A stretch of DNA of 64,000 nucleotides from Actinomadura nitritigenes (lineage in GTDB: Bacteria > Actinomycetota > Actinomycetes > Streptosporangiales > Streptosporangiaceae). Of this stretch, positions 24,907-33,585 are shown one piece after another. The stretch covers positions 124,001 to 188,000 of the forward strand of contig NZ_JAGEOK010000018.1 of the NCBI RefSeq assembly GCF_017573545.1. The letters are read 5' to 3'. The position numbers and the translations under genes are program-made. The notes below the pieces were generated by a model that was given only the letters and a program-made list of their open reading frames with translations, did not search any database and was not told the origin of the DNA. Each line of letters begins with the position of its first letter. Position 1 is the stretch's first letter.

Positions 24907-25972
24907 CATCGAGGACCTCATCGTCGTCAACGCGCTCGGCGGGCTGGACAACCCGAACGCCCCGGCGTCGGCCTCCGCGTCCGGCGCGCTCGCCCCGACC
25001 AGCGACCGGCTGACCATCGACGAGCGGACCCTCGCCGACGCGCACGCCTCCGGCGTGACGGCCATCAACGTGACCCTGGGGTACACCCTCGGCGACTTCC
25101 CGCCCTACCGGCACACCCTGGACGAGATCCGCACCTGGGACGCGATCATCGACGCCCATCCGCGCGACCTGATGCGGATCGGCACCGCCGCCGACATCGC
25201 CGAGGCCAAGCGGCAGGGGAGGATCGGCATCATCTACGGCTTCCAGAACGCCGCCGCCGTGGAGGACCGCCCCGAACGGGTCGCCGAGTTCGCCGGCCTG
25301 GGCGTGCGGATCATCCAGCTCACCTACAACCAGGCCAACCAGATCGGCGACGGCTCGATGGCGCCCGGCAACCGGGGCCTGACACCGCTCGGACGCCAGG
25401 TCGTGGAGGCGCTCAACGAGCACCGCGTCATGGTGGACCTCTCCCACAGCGGCGAGAGGACCTGTCTGGAAGCCGCGCGCGCGTCCGCGCAGCCCATCTC
25501 GATCAACCACACGGGCTGCCGCGCGCTGGTCGACCTGCCGCGCAACAAGACCGACGAGGAGCTGCGGCTGGTCGCCTCGAAGGGCGGGTTCGTCGGCATC
25601 TACTTCATGCCGTTCGTCAACGCCTCGGGGCACGCCACGGCCGCGGACGTGGTGGAGCACATCGCGCACGCGGTCGACGTCTGCGGCGAGGACCACGTCG
25701 GCATCGGCACCGACGGGACGATCACGGCGATCGACGATCTGGACGGCTACCGGGCGCTCCTCGCCGAGCAGGTGGCGCGACGGCAGGCCGCCGGCGCGTC
25801 CGCCGCGGGCGAGCGCGCCGACACCTTCCCCTTCGTCGTCGACCTGCGCGGCGTCGACCAGTTCCGCGAGCTCGCGCGGCTGCTGGACGAGCGCGGCTAC
25901 TCCTCTACCCGGATCGAGAAGATCCTCGGCCTGAACTTCCACAACTACGCGAAGGCGGTCTGGGGGAGTTGA
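24896..25972 (+). CDS. M19 membrane-dipeptidase-like protein with altered metal site
   Basis: A 358-residue protein of the renal/membrane dipeptidase family (M19). The second-half motifs are clear: His184 in MVDLSHSG, His205 in INHTGCRALVDLPRN, Asp273 in VGIGTDGT. However, the usual N-terminal HxD metal pair is replaced by VVNALGGLDNP, and the bridging Glu is Gln117 (IIYGFQNAA). One metal site therefore looks lost and the other kept. It may still be an amide hydrolase with one metal. The GTG at 24896 follows AAGGAG. Neighbours (amidohydrolase upstream, peptide ABC importer downstream) suggest it processes an imported dipeptide-like compound. Confidence 0.82.
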   Translation: MSADIEDLIVVNALGGLDNPNAPASASASGALAPTSDRLTIDERTLADAHASGVTAINVTLGYTLGDFPPYRHTLDEIRTWDAIIDAHPRDLMRIGTAADIAEAKRQGRIGIIYGFQNAAAVEDRPERVAEFAGLGVRIIQLTYNQANQIGDGSMAPGNRGLTPLGRQVVEALNEHRVMVDLSHSGERTCLEAARASAQPISINHTGCRALVDLPRNKTDEELRLVASKGGFVGIYFMPFVNASGHATAADVVEHIAHAVDVCGEDHVGIGTDGTITAIDDLDGYRALLAEQVARRQAAGASAAGERADTFPFVVDLRGVDQFRELARLLDERGYSSTRIEKILGLNFHNYAKAVWGS

Positions 25973-26037
25973 CGGCCGCCGAGACGCGGAGTCACGCGAT
26001 TCCCCCCGCCACGGACACGACACAGGAGCGGGCGCGC

Positions 26038-27969
26038 ATGGGCATCAACACCTGCATCGACAGGGGCAGCGCACGGACACCGGGCCGCCGCACGGCACGC
26101 GCCGGGGGCGGACGGGCACGGTACGCGCTGCTCGCCGGGGCACTGGCCGCCGTGCTGCCGCTGGCGGCGTGCGGCGGTGGCGGTGGAGCCACGAAGCACA
26201 AGTCGGGGTCGCCGACCTTCGGCTCCATCCCCGCCCAGGCGGGGACGCCCAAGGACGGCGGCGCCATCGACATAGCGCAGCAGCCGGGAGCCGGGCCGTT
26301 CTACATGCTGCCGATCGTCCCCGGCGCCTTCAATTCGACCTACGTGACGTACGAGTTCCAGCGGCTCATGTACCGGCCGCTCTACTGGTTCCCGCAGGGC
26401 GGCAGCCCCCAGATCGACGAGAGCCTCAGCCTGGCGTCGGCGCCGCAGTTCTCCGAGGGCAACAAGACGGTCACCATCACCATGCGCGATGGCTACACCT
26501 GGTCCGACGGCACGCCCGTCGACGCCGACGACGTCGTGTTCTTCATCGACCTGTTGAAGGCCGCGCTGAAGAAGAGCCCGGCGAACTGGGGCAGCTACAC
26601 GCCGGGCCAGTTCCCCGACAACGTCGCCGACGCGAAGGCGACGTCGCGGAACACGGTGACGCTGAAGCTCAAGGAGGCGTACAACCCCGAGTGGTTCACC
26701 GCCAACGAGCTGACCTCGCTCGTCCCGCTGCCGGCCGAGCAGTGGTCGCGCGCCGCCGGCGGCGGCCGGAACCTCGACCACGCCTCCCCGAAGGACGCCG
26801 CGGAGATCTACGCCTACCTGGACAAGGCGTCGCGGAAGCCGGCCTCGTTCGCCAAGGACCCGCTCTGGCGGACGGTCGACGGCCCGTACAGGCTGAGCAG
26901 CTTCGACGTGACGACGAACGCCTACTCGATGACCGCCAACAAGGCGTACGGCGGCCCGCAGAAGCCGCACCTCGCGACGCTGAACTTCCGGCCGTTCACC
27001 TCCGAGAGCGCGAAGTTCAACCAGCTGCTCAGCGGCAGGCTGGCGATGGCCACCGTCGACCAGAGCAACGTCGGGCAGGTGTCGGCGCTCAAGGCCGCGG
27101 GCTACAACGTCTACGGCGCTCCGGCCCTGGGCTTCAACTTCATCATGCTCAACTTCAAGGACACCACCGACAACGTCGGCAAGCTCTACGCCCAGCTCTA
27201 CATACGGCAGGCATTGCAGCGGCTGATCGACCAGCCCGGATACATCGCCAGCAAGGGCATCTACAACGGCGCGGCCGTCGAGAGCTACGGCACGGCCCCC
27301 GCGACGTCGCCCTACGTCTCCGGAAGCACCGCCACCGCCCCCTACCCCTACGACCCCGCCGCCGCCCGCAAGCTGCTGGAGGACCACGGCTGGAAGGTCG
27401 TGCCGAACGGCGCCACGACCTGCGTGCGCCCCGGCACCGGACCCTCGCAGTGCGGGGCCGGGATCCCGCAGGGCCAGACGATGAAGTTCAACCTCTTCTA
27501 CCGGAGCGGCCCGCAGCTGCACAGCGCGGTCAGTACCGCGTTCGCCTCGGAGGCCCGCAAGCTCGGCATCACGATCACCGTCGCGCCGAAGACCTTCAGC
27601 TTCCTGATCCAGAACTACAACGTCCCGGCGGCGCCGTCGAAGGCCGGCGAGTGGGCCATGTCGACCTGGGGCGGCTTCAGCACCCCGCCCTACCCGACCG
27701 CGTCCGGGATCTTCGACACCAAGGGCTCGGGCAACGTGGGCGCCTTCAGCGACCCTGAGACCGACAAGCTGATCGACGCCTCGGTGCACGGTGCGGACCG
27801 CAAGGCCGTCCAGGCGGAGGTCGAGCACCTGCGGACCGAGCTGCCGGTGCTGTGGCTGCCGGCCGCGCAGACCATCTGGGCCTGGAAGAAGACGCTGTCC
27901 GGCCCGACCGCGTCCTTCGCCAACCTGCCGGCCAACGTGCTCACCCCCGAGTACTGGTACACGCACTAG
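26038..27969 (+). CDS. ABC importer substrate-binding lipoprotein, oligopeptide family
   Basis: A 643-residue family 5 extracellular solute-binding protein (DppA/OppA type). The signal peptide ends in the lipobox LPLAAC, so the mature lipoprotein starts at Cys45. The family core YTWSDGTPVDADDVVFFIDL is present. The ATG at 26038 has AGGAG about 9 bases upstream. The protein is longer than typical DppA. It is followed by two permeases and a fused double ATPase, a complete importer. The ligand is probably a peptide or peptide-like amide given the upstream hydrolases; nickel or other ligands cannot be excluded by sequence alone. Confidence 0.9.
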   Translation: MGINTCIDRGSARTPGRRTARAGGGRARYALLAGALAAVLPLAACGGGGGATKHKSGSPTFGSIPAQAGTPKDGGAIDIAQQPGAGPFYMLPIVPGAFNSTYVTYEFQRLMYRPLYWFPQGGSPQIDESLSLASAPQFSEGNKTVTITMRDGYTWSDGTPVDADDVVFFIDLLKAALKKSPANWGSYTPGQFPDNVADAKATSRNTVTLKLKEAYNPEWFTANELTSLVPLPAEQWSRAAGGGRNLDHASPKDAAEIYAYLDKASRKPASFAKDPLWRTVDGPYRLSSFDVTTNAYSMTANKAYGGPQKPHLATLNFRPFTSESAKFNQLLSGRLAMATVDQSNVGQVSALKAAGYNVYGAPALGFNFIMLNFKDTTDNVGKLYAQLYIRQALQRLIDQPGYIASKGIYNGAAVESYGTAPATSPYVSGSTATAPYPYDPAAARKLLEDHGWKVVPNGATTCVRPGTGPSQCGAGIPQGQTMKFNLFYRSGPQLHSAVSTAFASEARKLGITITVAPKTFSFLIQNYNVPAAPSKAGEWAMSTWGGFSTPPYPTASGIFDTKGSGNVGAFSDPETDKLIDASVHGADRKAVQAEVEHLRTELPVLWLPAAQTIWAWKKTLSGPTASFANLPANVLTPEYWYTH

Positions 27970-28018
27970 CCGGCGTCCCGGCGCGCCCGGGACCACGACA
28001 CGGGAAAGGAGGCGGAAC

Positions 28019-28966
28019 GTGATCCAGTACGTGCTGCGGCGGCTCGCGACGTCGGTGATCGTGATCCTGGGCGTCTCGGTGATCACCTTCGTCCTGCTGC
28101 ACGGGATGGCCGGCTCGCCCGGCCGCGCCATCCTCGGCGTCCAGGCGAGCCCGGGGGCGGTGGCCGCGTTCGAGCACGAGCACGGCTACGACCGCTCGAT
28201 CGTCGTGCAGTACCTCAGCTACCTCGGGCAGCTGCTGCACGGCGACCTCGGGTACTCCTACAAGCTGAACCAGAGCGTGAACGCGCTGGTGGCCGAGAAC
28301 GCCGGACGGACGGCCCTGCTGTCCGCCGTGGCGCTGATCCTGGCGATCGGCATCGCGGTCCCCCTCGGCGTCTTCCAGGCGGTGAAGCGCGGCGGCGTCG
28401 GCGACACCGTGCTGACGACCCTCACCTTCGTCGCCTACTCGATGCCCGTCTTCCTGCTGGCGATGCTGCTGATCCAGGTCTTCGCGATGGGACTGGGCGT
28501 CCTTCCCGCGCAGGCGTCCCAGTCCAGCTCCGCCCTCGTGATCTTCACCGATCCGCGCGCCATGCTGCTGCCGGTGCTGACGCTGACCGGCGTGACGGTC
28601 GCGCTCTTCTCCAGGTACCAGCGGTCGGCGGCGCTCGACCAGCTCGCGCAGGACTACATCACCGTGGCGCGGTCGAAGGGCCTGTCCATGCGCATGGTCC
28701 TCACCCGGCACCTGCTCCGCAACGCCTGCGCGCCGCTGGTGACCCTGATCGGCATGTCGATCCCGCTGCTGCTCGCGGGCAACCTCGTGGTCGAGTCGGT
28801 CTTCAACTACCCGGGGCTTGGGCTGTTGTTCTTCAACGCCCTGAACAACCAGGACTATCCGGTGCTGCTGGGCTACACGCTGATCGCGGCGACCCTGACC
28901 GTCCTGGGCAATCTCGTGGCCGACCTGCTCGTGGCGGTCACCGACCCGAGGACGCGGCGGGCATGA
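28019..28966 (+). CDS. ABC importer permease, DppB type
   Basis: A 315-residue inner membrane permease. The start MIQYVLRRLATSVIVILGVS is typical of DppB/OppB proteins, and the EAA loop (QDYITVARSKGLSMRMVLTRH) that contacts the ATPase is present. The GTG at 28019 follows AAAGGAGG. It overlaps the next permease gene by 4 bases (ATGA), so the two subunits are made together. Confidence 0.92.
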   Translation: MIQYVLRRLATSVIVILGVSVITFVLLHGMAGSPGRAILGVQASPGAVAAFEHEHGYDRSIVVQYLSYLGQLLHGDLGYSYKLNQSVNALVAENAGRTALLSAVALILAIGIAVPLGVFQAVKRGGVGDTVLTTLTFVAYSMPVFLLAMLLIQVFAMGLGVLPAQASQSSSALVIFTDPRAMLLPVLTLTGVTVALFSRYQRSAALDQLAQDYITVARSKGLSMRMVLTRHLLRNACAPLVTLIGMSIPLLLAGNLVVESVFNYPGLGLLFFNALNNQDYPVLLGYTLIAATLTVLGNLVADLLVAVTDPRTRRA

Positions 28967-29883
28967 CCGAATCGGCGGCCGACCGGACCGCGGCGCCCAT
29001 CGCGCCCGACGAGCGCGGGACGCCCCCGCCGGGCAGGACGCGCGGCGGGCGGCTCACCCTGCGGGAGTTCACCGGGAACCGGCTCGCCGTCCTCGGCGGC
29101 GGCATCATCGTGTTCTTCGTCCTCTTCTGCTTCGTCGGGCCGCACCTCTACGTCACCGAGCAGACCGCCGTCGACCCGGTGAACAGCATGCTGCCGCCCG
29201 GCGGCGGGCACCCGCTCGGCACCGACGCGCAGGGCTTCGACGTGCTCGGACGGATCATGAAGGGCGGCCAGGCGTCCCTGCAGATCGGTCTGTTCGCGGC
29301 GCTGATCGCCACCGCGATCGGCACCCTGTACGGGACGGTCGCGGGCCTCGCCGGCGGCCTGGCGGACGCGGTCATGATGCGCGTGGTCGACACGCTGCTG
29401 TCGATCCCGTTCCTGTTCATCGTGCTGATCATCGCGACCCGGTTCAGCTCCACGGTGCTGTCGCTCAGCCTGACCCTCGGGGCGTTCTCCTGGCTCGCGC
29501 CGGCCCGGCTGGTGCGGGCCGAGGTGCTGGCGCTGCGCTCGCGCGGGTTCGTCGCGGCCGCGACGGTGATGGGGGCGACGAAGGCCCGGATCATCGTCCG
29601 GCATCTGATCCCGAACGCGCTCGGCGTGGTGATCGTGAACATCACCTTCCAGGTCGCCGACGCGATCATCGCGGTGTCGCTGCTGGGGTTCCTCGGATTC
29701 GGCCTCAACTACCCGGCGGTCGAATGGGGCACGCAGCTGTCCAAGGGCGTGAGCTCCCTGCTCGACGGCTCCTGGTGGCTGATCTACCCGGTCGGCGGCT
29801 GCCTGGTCCTGGTGGTCATGGCGTTCAACTTCGTCGGGGACGCGCTGCGCGACTCGATCGACGTACGGCTGAGGCGGCGCTGA
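28963..29883 (+). CDS. ABC importer permease, DppC type
   Basis: A 306-residue permease. A cytoplasmic N-terminal tail is followed by a first helix (LAVLGGGIIVFFVLFCFVGP) and the usual DppC order: GTDAQGFDVLGRIMKGGQASL, then the EAA loop (FVAAATVMGATKARIIVRHLIPN). It pairs with the preceding DppB-type subunit. Its TGA overlaps the ATG of the ATPase gene as TGATG. Confidence 0.92.
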   Translation: MTESAADRTAAPIAPDERGTPPPGRTRGGRLTLREFTGNRLAVLGGGIIVFFVLFCFVGPHLYVTEQTAVDPVNSMLPPGGGHPLGTDAQGFDVLGRIMKGGQASLQIGLFAALIATAIGTLYGTVAGLAGGLADAVMMRVVDTLLSIPFLFIVLIIATRFSSTVLSLSLTLGAFSWLAPARLVRAEVLALRSRGFVAAATVMGATKARIIVRHLIPNALGVVIVNITFQVADAIIAVSLLGFLGFGLNYPAVEWGTQLSKGVSSLLDGSWWLIYPVGGCLVLVVMAFNFVGDALRDSIDVRLRRR

Positions 29884-31997
29884 TGGCCGCCGGCGCGAGA
29901 GGTGGCGATGTGAGGACCGGCGAGGAGCCCCTGCTGGCGGTCGAAGGGCTGTGCACGAGCATCCGGACGAGCCGGTCGGCGGTCCGCGCCGTCGACGGGG
30001 TCGACCTGACCCTGCGCCGCGGCGAGACGCTCGGGCTGGTGGGGGAGTCGGGCTCCGGCAAGTCGATGACCGGTCTGTCGGTGATGGGGCTGCTGCCGCC
30101 CGGCGGGCAGGTCACCGGGGGGTCGATCAGGCTGGAGGGCCGCGAGCTGGCCGGCCTGCCGGAGCGGCGCTACCAGCGGATCCGCGGCAACGAGATCGCG
30201 ATGGTCTTCCAGGACCCGATGACGTCCCTCAACCCCACCAAGACCATCGGCGAGCAGATCGCCGAACCGGTGCGGCTGCACCGCGGTGCGAGCCGGAGGG
30301 AGGCGCGGGACCGGGCCCTGGAGATGCTCGCGATGGTCGGCATCGCCGGCCCCGCCGAACGGCTCGGCCAGTACCCGCACGAGCTGTCCGGCGGGCTCCG
30401 GCAGCGGGTCATGATCGCCATGGCGCTGTCCTGCGAGCCGAAGGTGCTGATCGCCGACGAGCCGACCACGGCGCTCGACGTGACCGTGCAGGCGCAGGTG
30501 CTGCGGCTGCTGCACGACCTCAAGGAGCGTCTCGGCATGGCCATGCTGCTGATCACCCATGACATGGGGGTCGTCGCGCAGTGGGTCGACCGGGTCGGCG
30601 TCATGTACGCCGGGGGCGTCATCGAGAGCGCCTCCACGGCCGAGTTGTTCACGGGCATGCGCCACCCGTACGCGCAGGGCCTGCTCGCGTGCACGCCGCG
30701 GTTGACCCAGCGGCGCGAGGACGTCCTGTACTCCATCCCCGGCTCCCCGCCGGACCTGGCCGCCCCGCCCGCCGGGTGCCGGTTCGCCGCCCGCTGCGGG
30801 CGCGCCGACGACCGCTGCCGGACGGAGGCGCCGGCGCTCACCGAGCGGCGGCCCGGGCACACGGTGGCGTGCTGGAACCCGGTCGACGGCCCGCTCCCCG
30901 CGGCGGCGGCCGGGCCCGCGAAGGCGCCCGGGCCCGCGGCGGGCACCGCGCGGGACGAGCCCGCGGCCGGCCCCGCCGACCCCGTGGTGGTCGTCGCGGA
31001 CCTGGTCAAGGAGTATCCGGCTGGCCGGTCGCTGCGCGGCCCGGCGCGGAGCGTCAAGGCCGTCTCCGGGGTGTCGTTCGAGGTGCCCCGCGGCCGGACC
31101 TTCGGGCTCGTGGGCGAGTCCGGCTCCGGCAAGAGCACGCTGGCCCGGATGCTCGTCGCGCTGGAGCGGCCCTCGTCCGGCGGCGTCACCGCGCTCGGCG
31201 GCGACCTCGCCCGCCTGCGCGGGCGGGAGCTGCGCCGGCACCGCCGCGACCTGCAGATGATGTTCCAGGACTCCCTCGACGCACTCGACCCGCGGATGCG
31301 CGTCGGCGCCGTCCTGGCGGAACCGTTCGCGGCGCAGGGCGTCGGGACGGCCGGTGAGCGGCTCACGGCGATCCGCGGCCTCCTGGACGAGGTCGGGCTG
31401 CCCCACGACGTCCTGGACCGGCACCCGCACGAGTTCTCCGGCGGTCAGCGCCAGCGCATCGCACTGGCCCGGGCGCTGGCGCTCAACCCGCGGGTGATCG
31501 TGGCCGACGAGCCCGTGAGCGCGCTGGACGTGTCGATCCGGTCGCAGGTGCTCAACCTCATGCGGCGGCTCCAGGCCAAGCACGACCTCACCTTCGTGGT
31601 GATCTCCCATGACCTCACCGTCGTGCGTTACCTGGCGGACACGGTCGGGGTGATGTACCTGGGGAAGCTGGTCGAGATCGGCTCGCCGGACGACGTCTAC
31701 CTGCGCGCCGCGCACCCCTACACCGCGGGGCTGATCGCCGCGATCCCCGTGCCTGAGCCGGGCGCGGAACACGCGGGGGAGGCGGGCGTCGGGGCCGCCG
31801 ACCAGCCCGGCGCGACCGAGATGCCCAGCCCGTTCGACCCGCCGTCCGGCTGCCGCTTCCGCACGCGCTGCCCGCGCGCGCAGGCCAGGTGCGCCGAGGA
31901 GGAGCCGTTGCTGCGCGACTTCGGTCCCGGCCACGTCGCCGCGTGCCACTTCCCGCTTCGTGAACCCGAGCCCGAGCCGGCCGCGCGGGCCGTGTGA
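29883..31997 (+). CDS. ABC importer fused double ATPase (DppD-DppF type)
   Basis: A 704-residue protein with two complete ABC ATPase domains, each with the oligopeptide-transporter C-terminal extension. Domain 1 (about residues 18-350) has Walker A GESGSGKSMTG, signature LSGGLRQRVMIAMAL and Walker B VLIADEPTTALD. Domain 2 (about residues 370-690) has GESGSGKSTLA, FSGGQRQRIALARAL and VIVADEPVSALD. Both extensions carry the Cys cluster expected in Dpp/Opp ATPases (GCRFAARCGRADDRC; GCRFRTRCPRAQARC). The two domains would power the DppB/DppC-type pair. An alternative GTG start lies at 29910. A strong hairpin follows the gene. Confidence 0.92.
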   Translation: MAAGARGGDVRTGEEPLLAVEGLCTSIRTSRSAVRAVDGVDLTLRRGETLGLVGESGSGKSMTGLSVMGLLPPGGQVTGGSIRLEGRELAGLPERRYQRIRGNEIAMVFQDPMTSLNPTKTIGEQIAEPVRLHRGASRREARDRALEMLAMVGIAGPAERLGQYPHELSGGLRQRVMIAMALSCEPKVLIADEPTTALDVTVQAQVLRLLHDLKERLGMAMLLITHDMGVVAQWVDRVGVMYAGGVIESASTAELFTGMRHPYAQGLLACTPRLTQRREDVLYSIPGSPPDLAAPPAGCRFAARCGRADDRCRTEAPALTERRPGHTVACWNPVDGPLPAAAAGPAKAPGPAAGTARDEPAAGPADPVVVVADLVKEYPAGRSLRGPARSVKAVSGVSFEVPRGRTFGLVGESGSGKSTLARMLVALERPSSGGVTALGGDLARLRGRELRRHRRDLQMMFQDSLDALDPRMRVGAVLAEPFAAQGVGTAGERLTAIRGLLDEVGLPHDVLDRHPHEFSGGQRQRIALARALALNPRVIVADEPVSALDVSIRSQVLNLMRRLQAKHDLTFVVISHDLTVVRYLADTVGVMYLGKLVEIGSPDDVYLRAAHPYTAGLIAAIPVPEPGAEHAGEAGVGAADQPGATEMPSPFDPPSGCRFRTRCPRAQARCAEEEPLLRDFGPGHVAACHFPLREPEPEPAARAV

Positions 31998-32020
31998 CTC
32001 CTCTGCCCGCGCGGCGCCCC

Positions 32021-32061
32021 GCGCGCCCCGGTGCGCGAGGTCACCGCGCACCGGGGCGCGC
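32021..32061. terminator. Strong bidirectional hairpin terminator
   Basis: GCGCGCCCCGGTGCGC (32021-32036) pairs perfectly with 32046-32061 across a 9-base loop. It lies between the convergent ATPase and Lrp-type genes. There is no T tract, as is usual in GC-rich actinomycetes. Confidence 0.8.
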
Positions 32062-32074
32062 TTCCCGCTCCCGG

Positions 32075-32527
32075 TCAGGGAGCCACCGGGGCGTCGGGGG
32101 AGGTGATCGGCGACCAGGCCAGCGGCGTGGACAGCACCATCGTGCTGGTGGGTTGCCCGAAGGGGGCGAGCCGGTCGATCAGGGCCTCGAAGGCGTCCAT
32201 GGAGGCCGCCGCGATCTTCAGCAGGCTGCACGCGGCGCCGGTGACGCGGTGGATCTCGCGGATCTCGGGCCACTCCGCCACCTCGGGGGCGCGCAGCACG
32301 CACCGCGGCCCGTAGCAGGACATCTGGATGAACGCGACGACGGACCACCCGACGCGGGCCGGGTCCACCTGCGCCCGGTAGCCGGTCAGCACGCCCGACT
32401 CCTCCAGCCGGCGCACGCGCTCGGCGACCGCGGGCGGGGACATGTGGACCCGCCGGGACAGCTCGCTGAACGACAGGCGCGCGTCCGCCTGGAGCTGCGC
32501 GAGGAGCAGCCAGTCGGTCTCGTCCAT
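32075..32527 (-). CDS. Lrp/AsnC family transcriptional regulator
   Basis: A 150-residue Lrp/AsnC regulator. The N-terminal HTH (LSFSELSRRVHMSPPAVAERVRRLEESGVLTGY) is followed by a RAM ligand-binding domain (VGWSVVAFIQM; EIREIHRVTGAACSLLKIA). The ATG at 32527 has GAGAGG at good spacing. It is divergent from the tryptophan 2,3-dioxygenase gene across a 154-bp, comparatively AT-rich region. Control of the kynurenine genes in response to an amino acid, probably tryptophan or a catabolite, is the natural inference. Confidence 0.88.
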   Translation of the reverse strand: MDETDWLLLAQLQADARLSFSELSRRVHMSPPAVAERVRRLEESGVLTGYRAQVDPARVGWSVVAFIQMSCYGPRCVLRAPEVAEWPEIREIHRVTGAACSLLKIAAASMDAFEALIDRLAPFGQPTSTMVLSTPLAWSPITSPDAPVAP

Positions 32528-32593
32528 CACGATCCTCTCGATATGAAAGCCAAGCCAGTGAAGTGAGTCTGATGCAATGCAGAATCTGGCTGT

Positions 32594-32611
32594 ATGCCTT
32601 TGAATCGGCAT
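32594..32611. promoter_or_regulatory. Inverted repeat in Lrp/kynA divergent region
   Basis: ATGCC-N8-GGCAT lies in the middle of the 154-bp divergent region (32528-32681). It is a plausible Lrp-type half-site pair; the assignment is weak. Confidence 0.35.
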
Positions 32612-32681
32612 GTACTACGGCCTATCTCCTATCAGATCATTAACGCCACGTCACATCGTTGAGCCACGAGGAGGGGCAGCG

Positions 32682-33569
32682 GTGAGGAGCACCGATCTCG
32701 CATCATCGATCCGGCCCGCGTCCGAGCGGGAGCGCGCCGGCCGCGCCGCCGCGAGCGGGGGCGAGCCCACGCTCGCCTTCGCGGAACGCGTCCCCTACGA
32801 CGCCTACGTGCGCGCCGACACCCTGCACACGCTCCAGCGGACGCTGAGCGACGACCCCGGGGAGATGTCGTTCCTGGTGATCAGCCAGGTGATGGAGCTC
32901 TACTTCGGGCTCGTCCACCACGAACTGCGCGAGGTCCAGCGCCTGCTGCGCGCCGACGACGTGTGGGGCGCCCTCCTGCCGTCGCGCCGGGCGGCGCTGC
33001 ACCTCGACGGGCTGAACGCCGGCTGGCAGTGCCTGCGCTGGATGACACCGGCCGACTTCAACCGGTTCCGCGACCTGCTCGGCGAGGGCTCCGGCTTCCA
33101 GTCCGCGATGTACCGGCGGCTGGAGTTCGTCCTGGGGCTCAAGACGGCCTCGCTCATCCGGCCCTTCCGGGGGCAACCCGCCGTGCACGGCGAACTGGCC
33201 GAGGCGCTGCGGTCGCCCAGCCTCTGGGACGACGTGGTCGCGCTGCTCGCCCGCTCGGGGCACGACATCCCGGCGGACCTCCTCGGCCGGGACTTCTCGG
33301 ACGAGCACCGGCCGCACCCCGCGGTGGAGGCCGCCTGGGTGGAGATCTACGGCGACGCGGGACCCGGCAACCATCTGCGGCTGCTCGGCGAGGCGCTGAC
33401 CGGGATCTCCGAAGGGTTCGGCGACTGGCGCCGCCACCATCTGGCCTCGGTCCGGCGGGCGATGGGCGCCAAGGCCGGCACCGGGGGCTCGAACGGCGTC
33501 CGGTGGCTCCGGCGCAGCATGGACCGCGAGGTCTTCCCGGAGCTGTGGTCGGCGCGCACCCACATCTAG
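32682..33569 (+). CDS. kynA: Tryptophan 2,3-dioxygenase
   Basis: A 295-residue heme dioxygenase that opens the indole ring of L-tryptophan to N-formylkynurenine. Family motifs are FLVISQVMELYFGLVHHEL near residue 60 (heme/substrate helix), GSGFQSAMYRRLEFVLG, and the distal WRRHHLASVRRAMGAKAGTG followed by GSNGVRWLRRSM, which holds the proximal heme His and the substrate ammonium-binding loop. The GTG at 32682 has GAGGAGGGG upstream. It is followed 16 bp later by kynurenine 3-monooxygenase. No formamidase or kynureninase gene is nearby. Confidence 0.92.
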   Translation: MRSTDLASSIRPASERERAGRAAASGGEPTLAFAERVPYDAYVRADTLHTLQRTLSDDPGEMSFLVISQVMELYFGLVHHELREVQRLLRADDVWGALLPSRRAALHLDGLNAGWQCLRWMTPADFNRFRDLLGEGSGFQSAMYRRLEFVLGLKTASLIRPFRGQPAVHGELAEALRSPSLWDDVVALLARSGHDIPADLLGRDFSDEHRPHPAVEAAWVEIYGDAGPGNHLRLLGEALTGISEGFGDWRRHHLASVRRAMGAKAGTGGSNGVRWLRRSMDREVFPELWSARTHI

Positions 33570-33585
33570 AAAGGTCAGCGGTCGG

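Noticed and set aside
29784..32348. An 854-codon minus-strand frame opposite the double ATPase gene
   Set aside because: Shadow composition, runs through the strong terminator at 32021-32061 and lies opposite two complete ABC domains.
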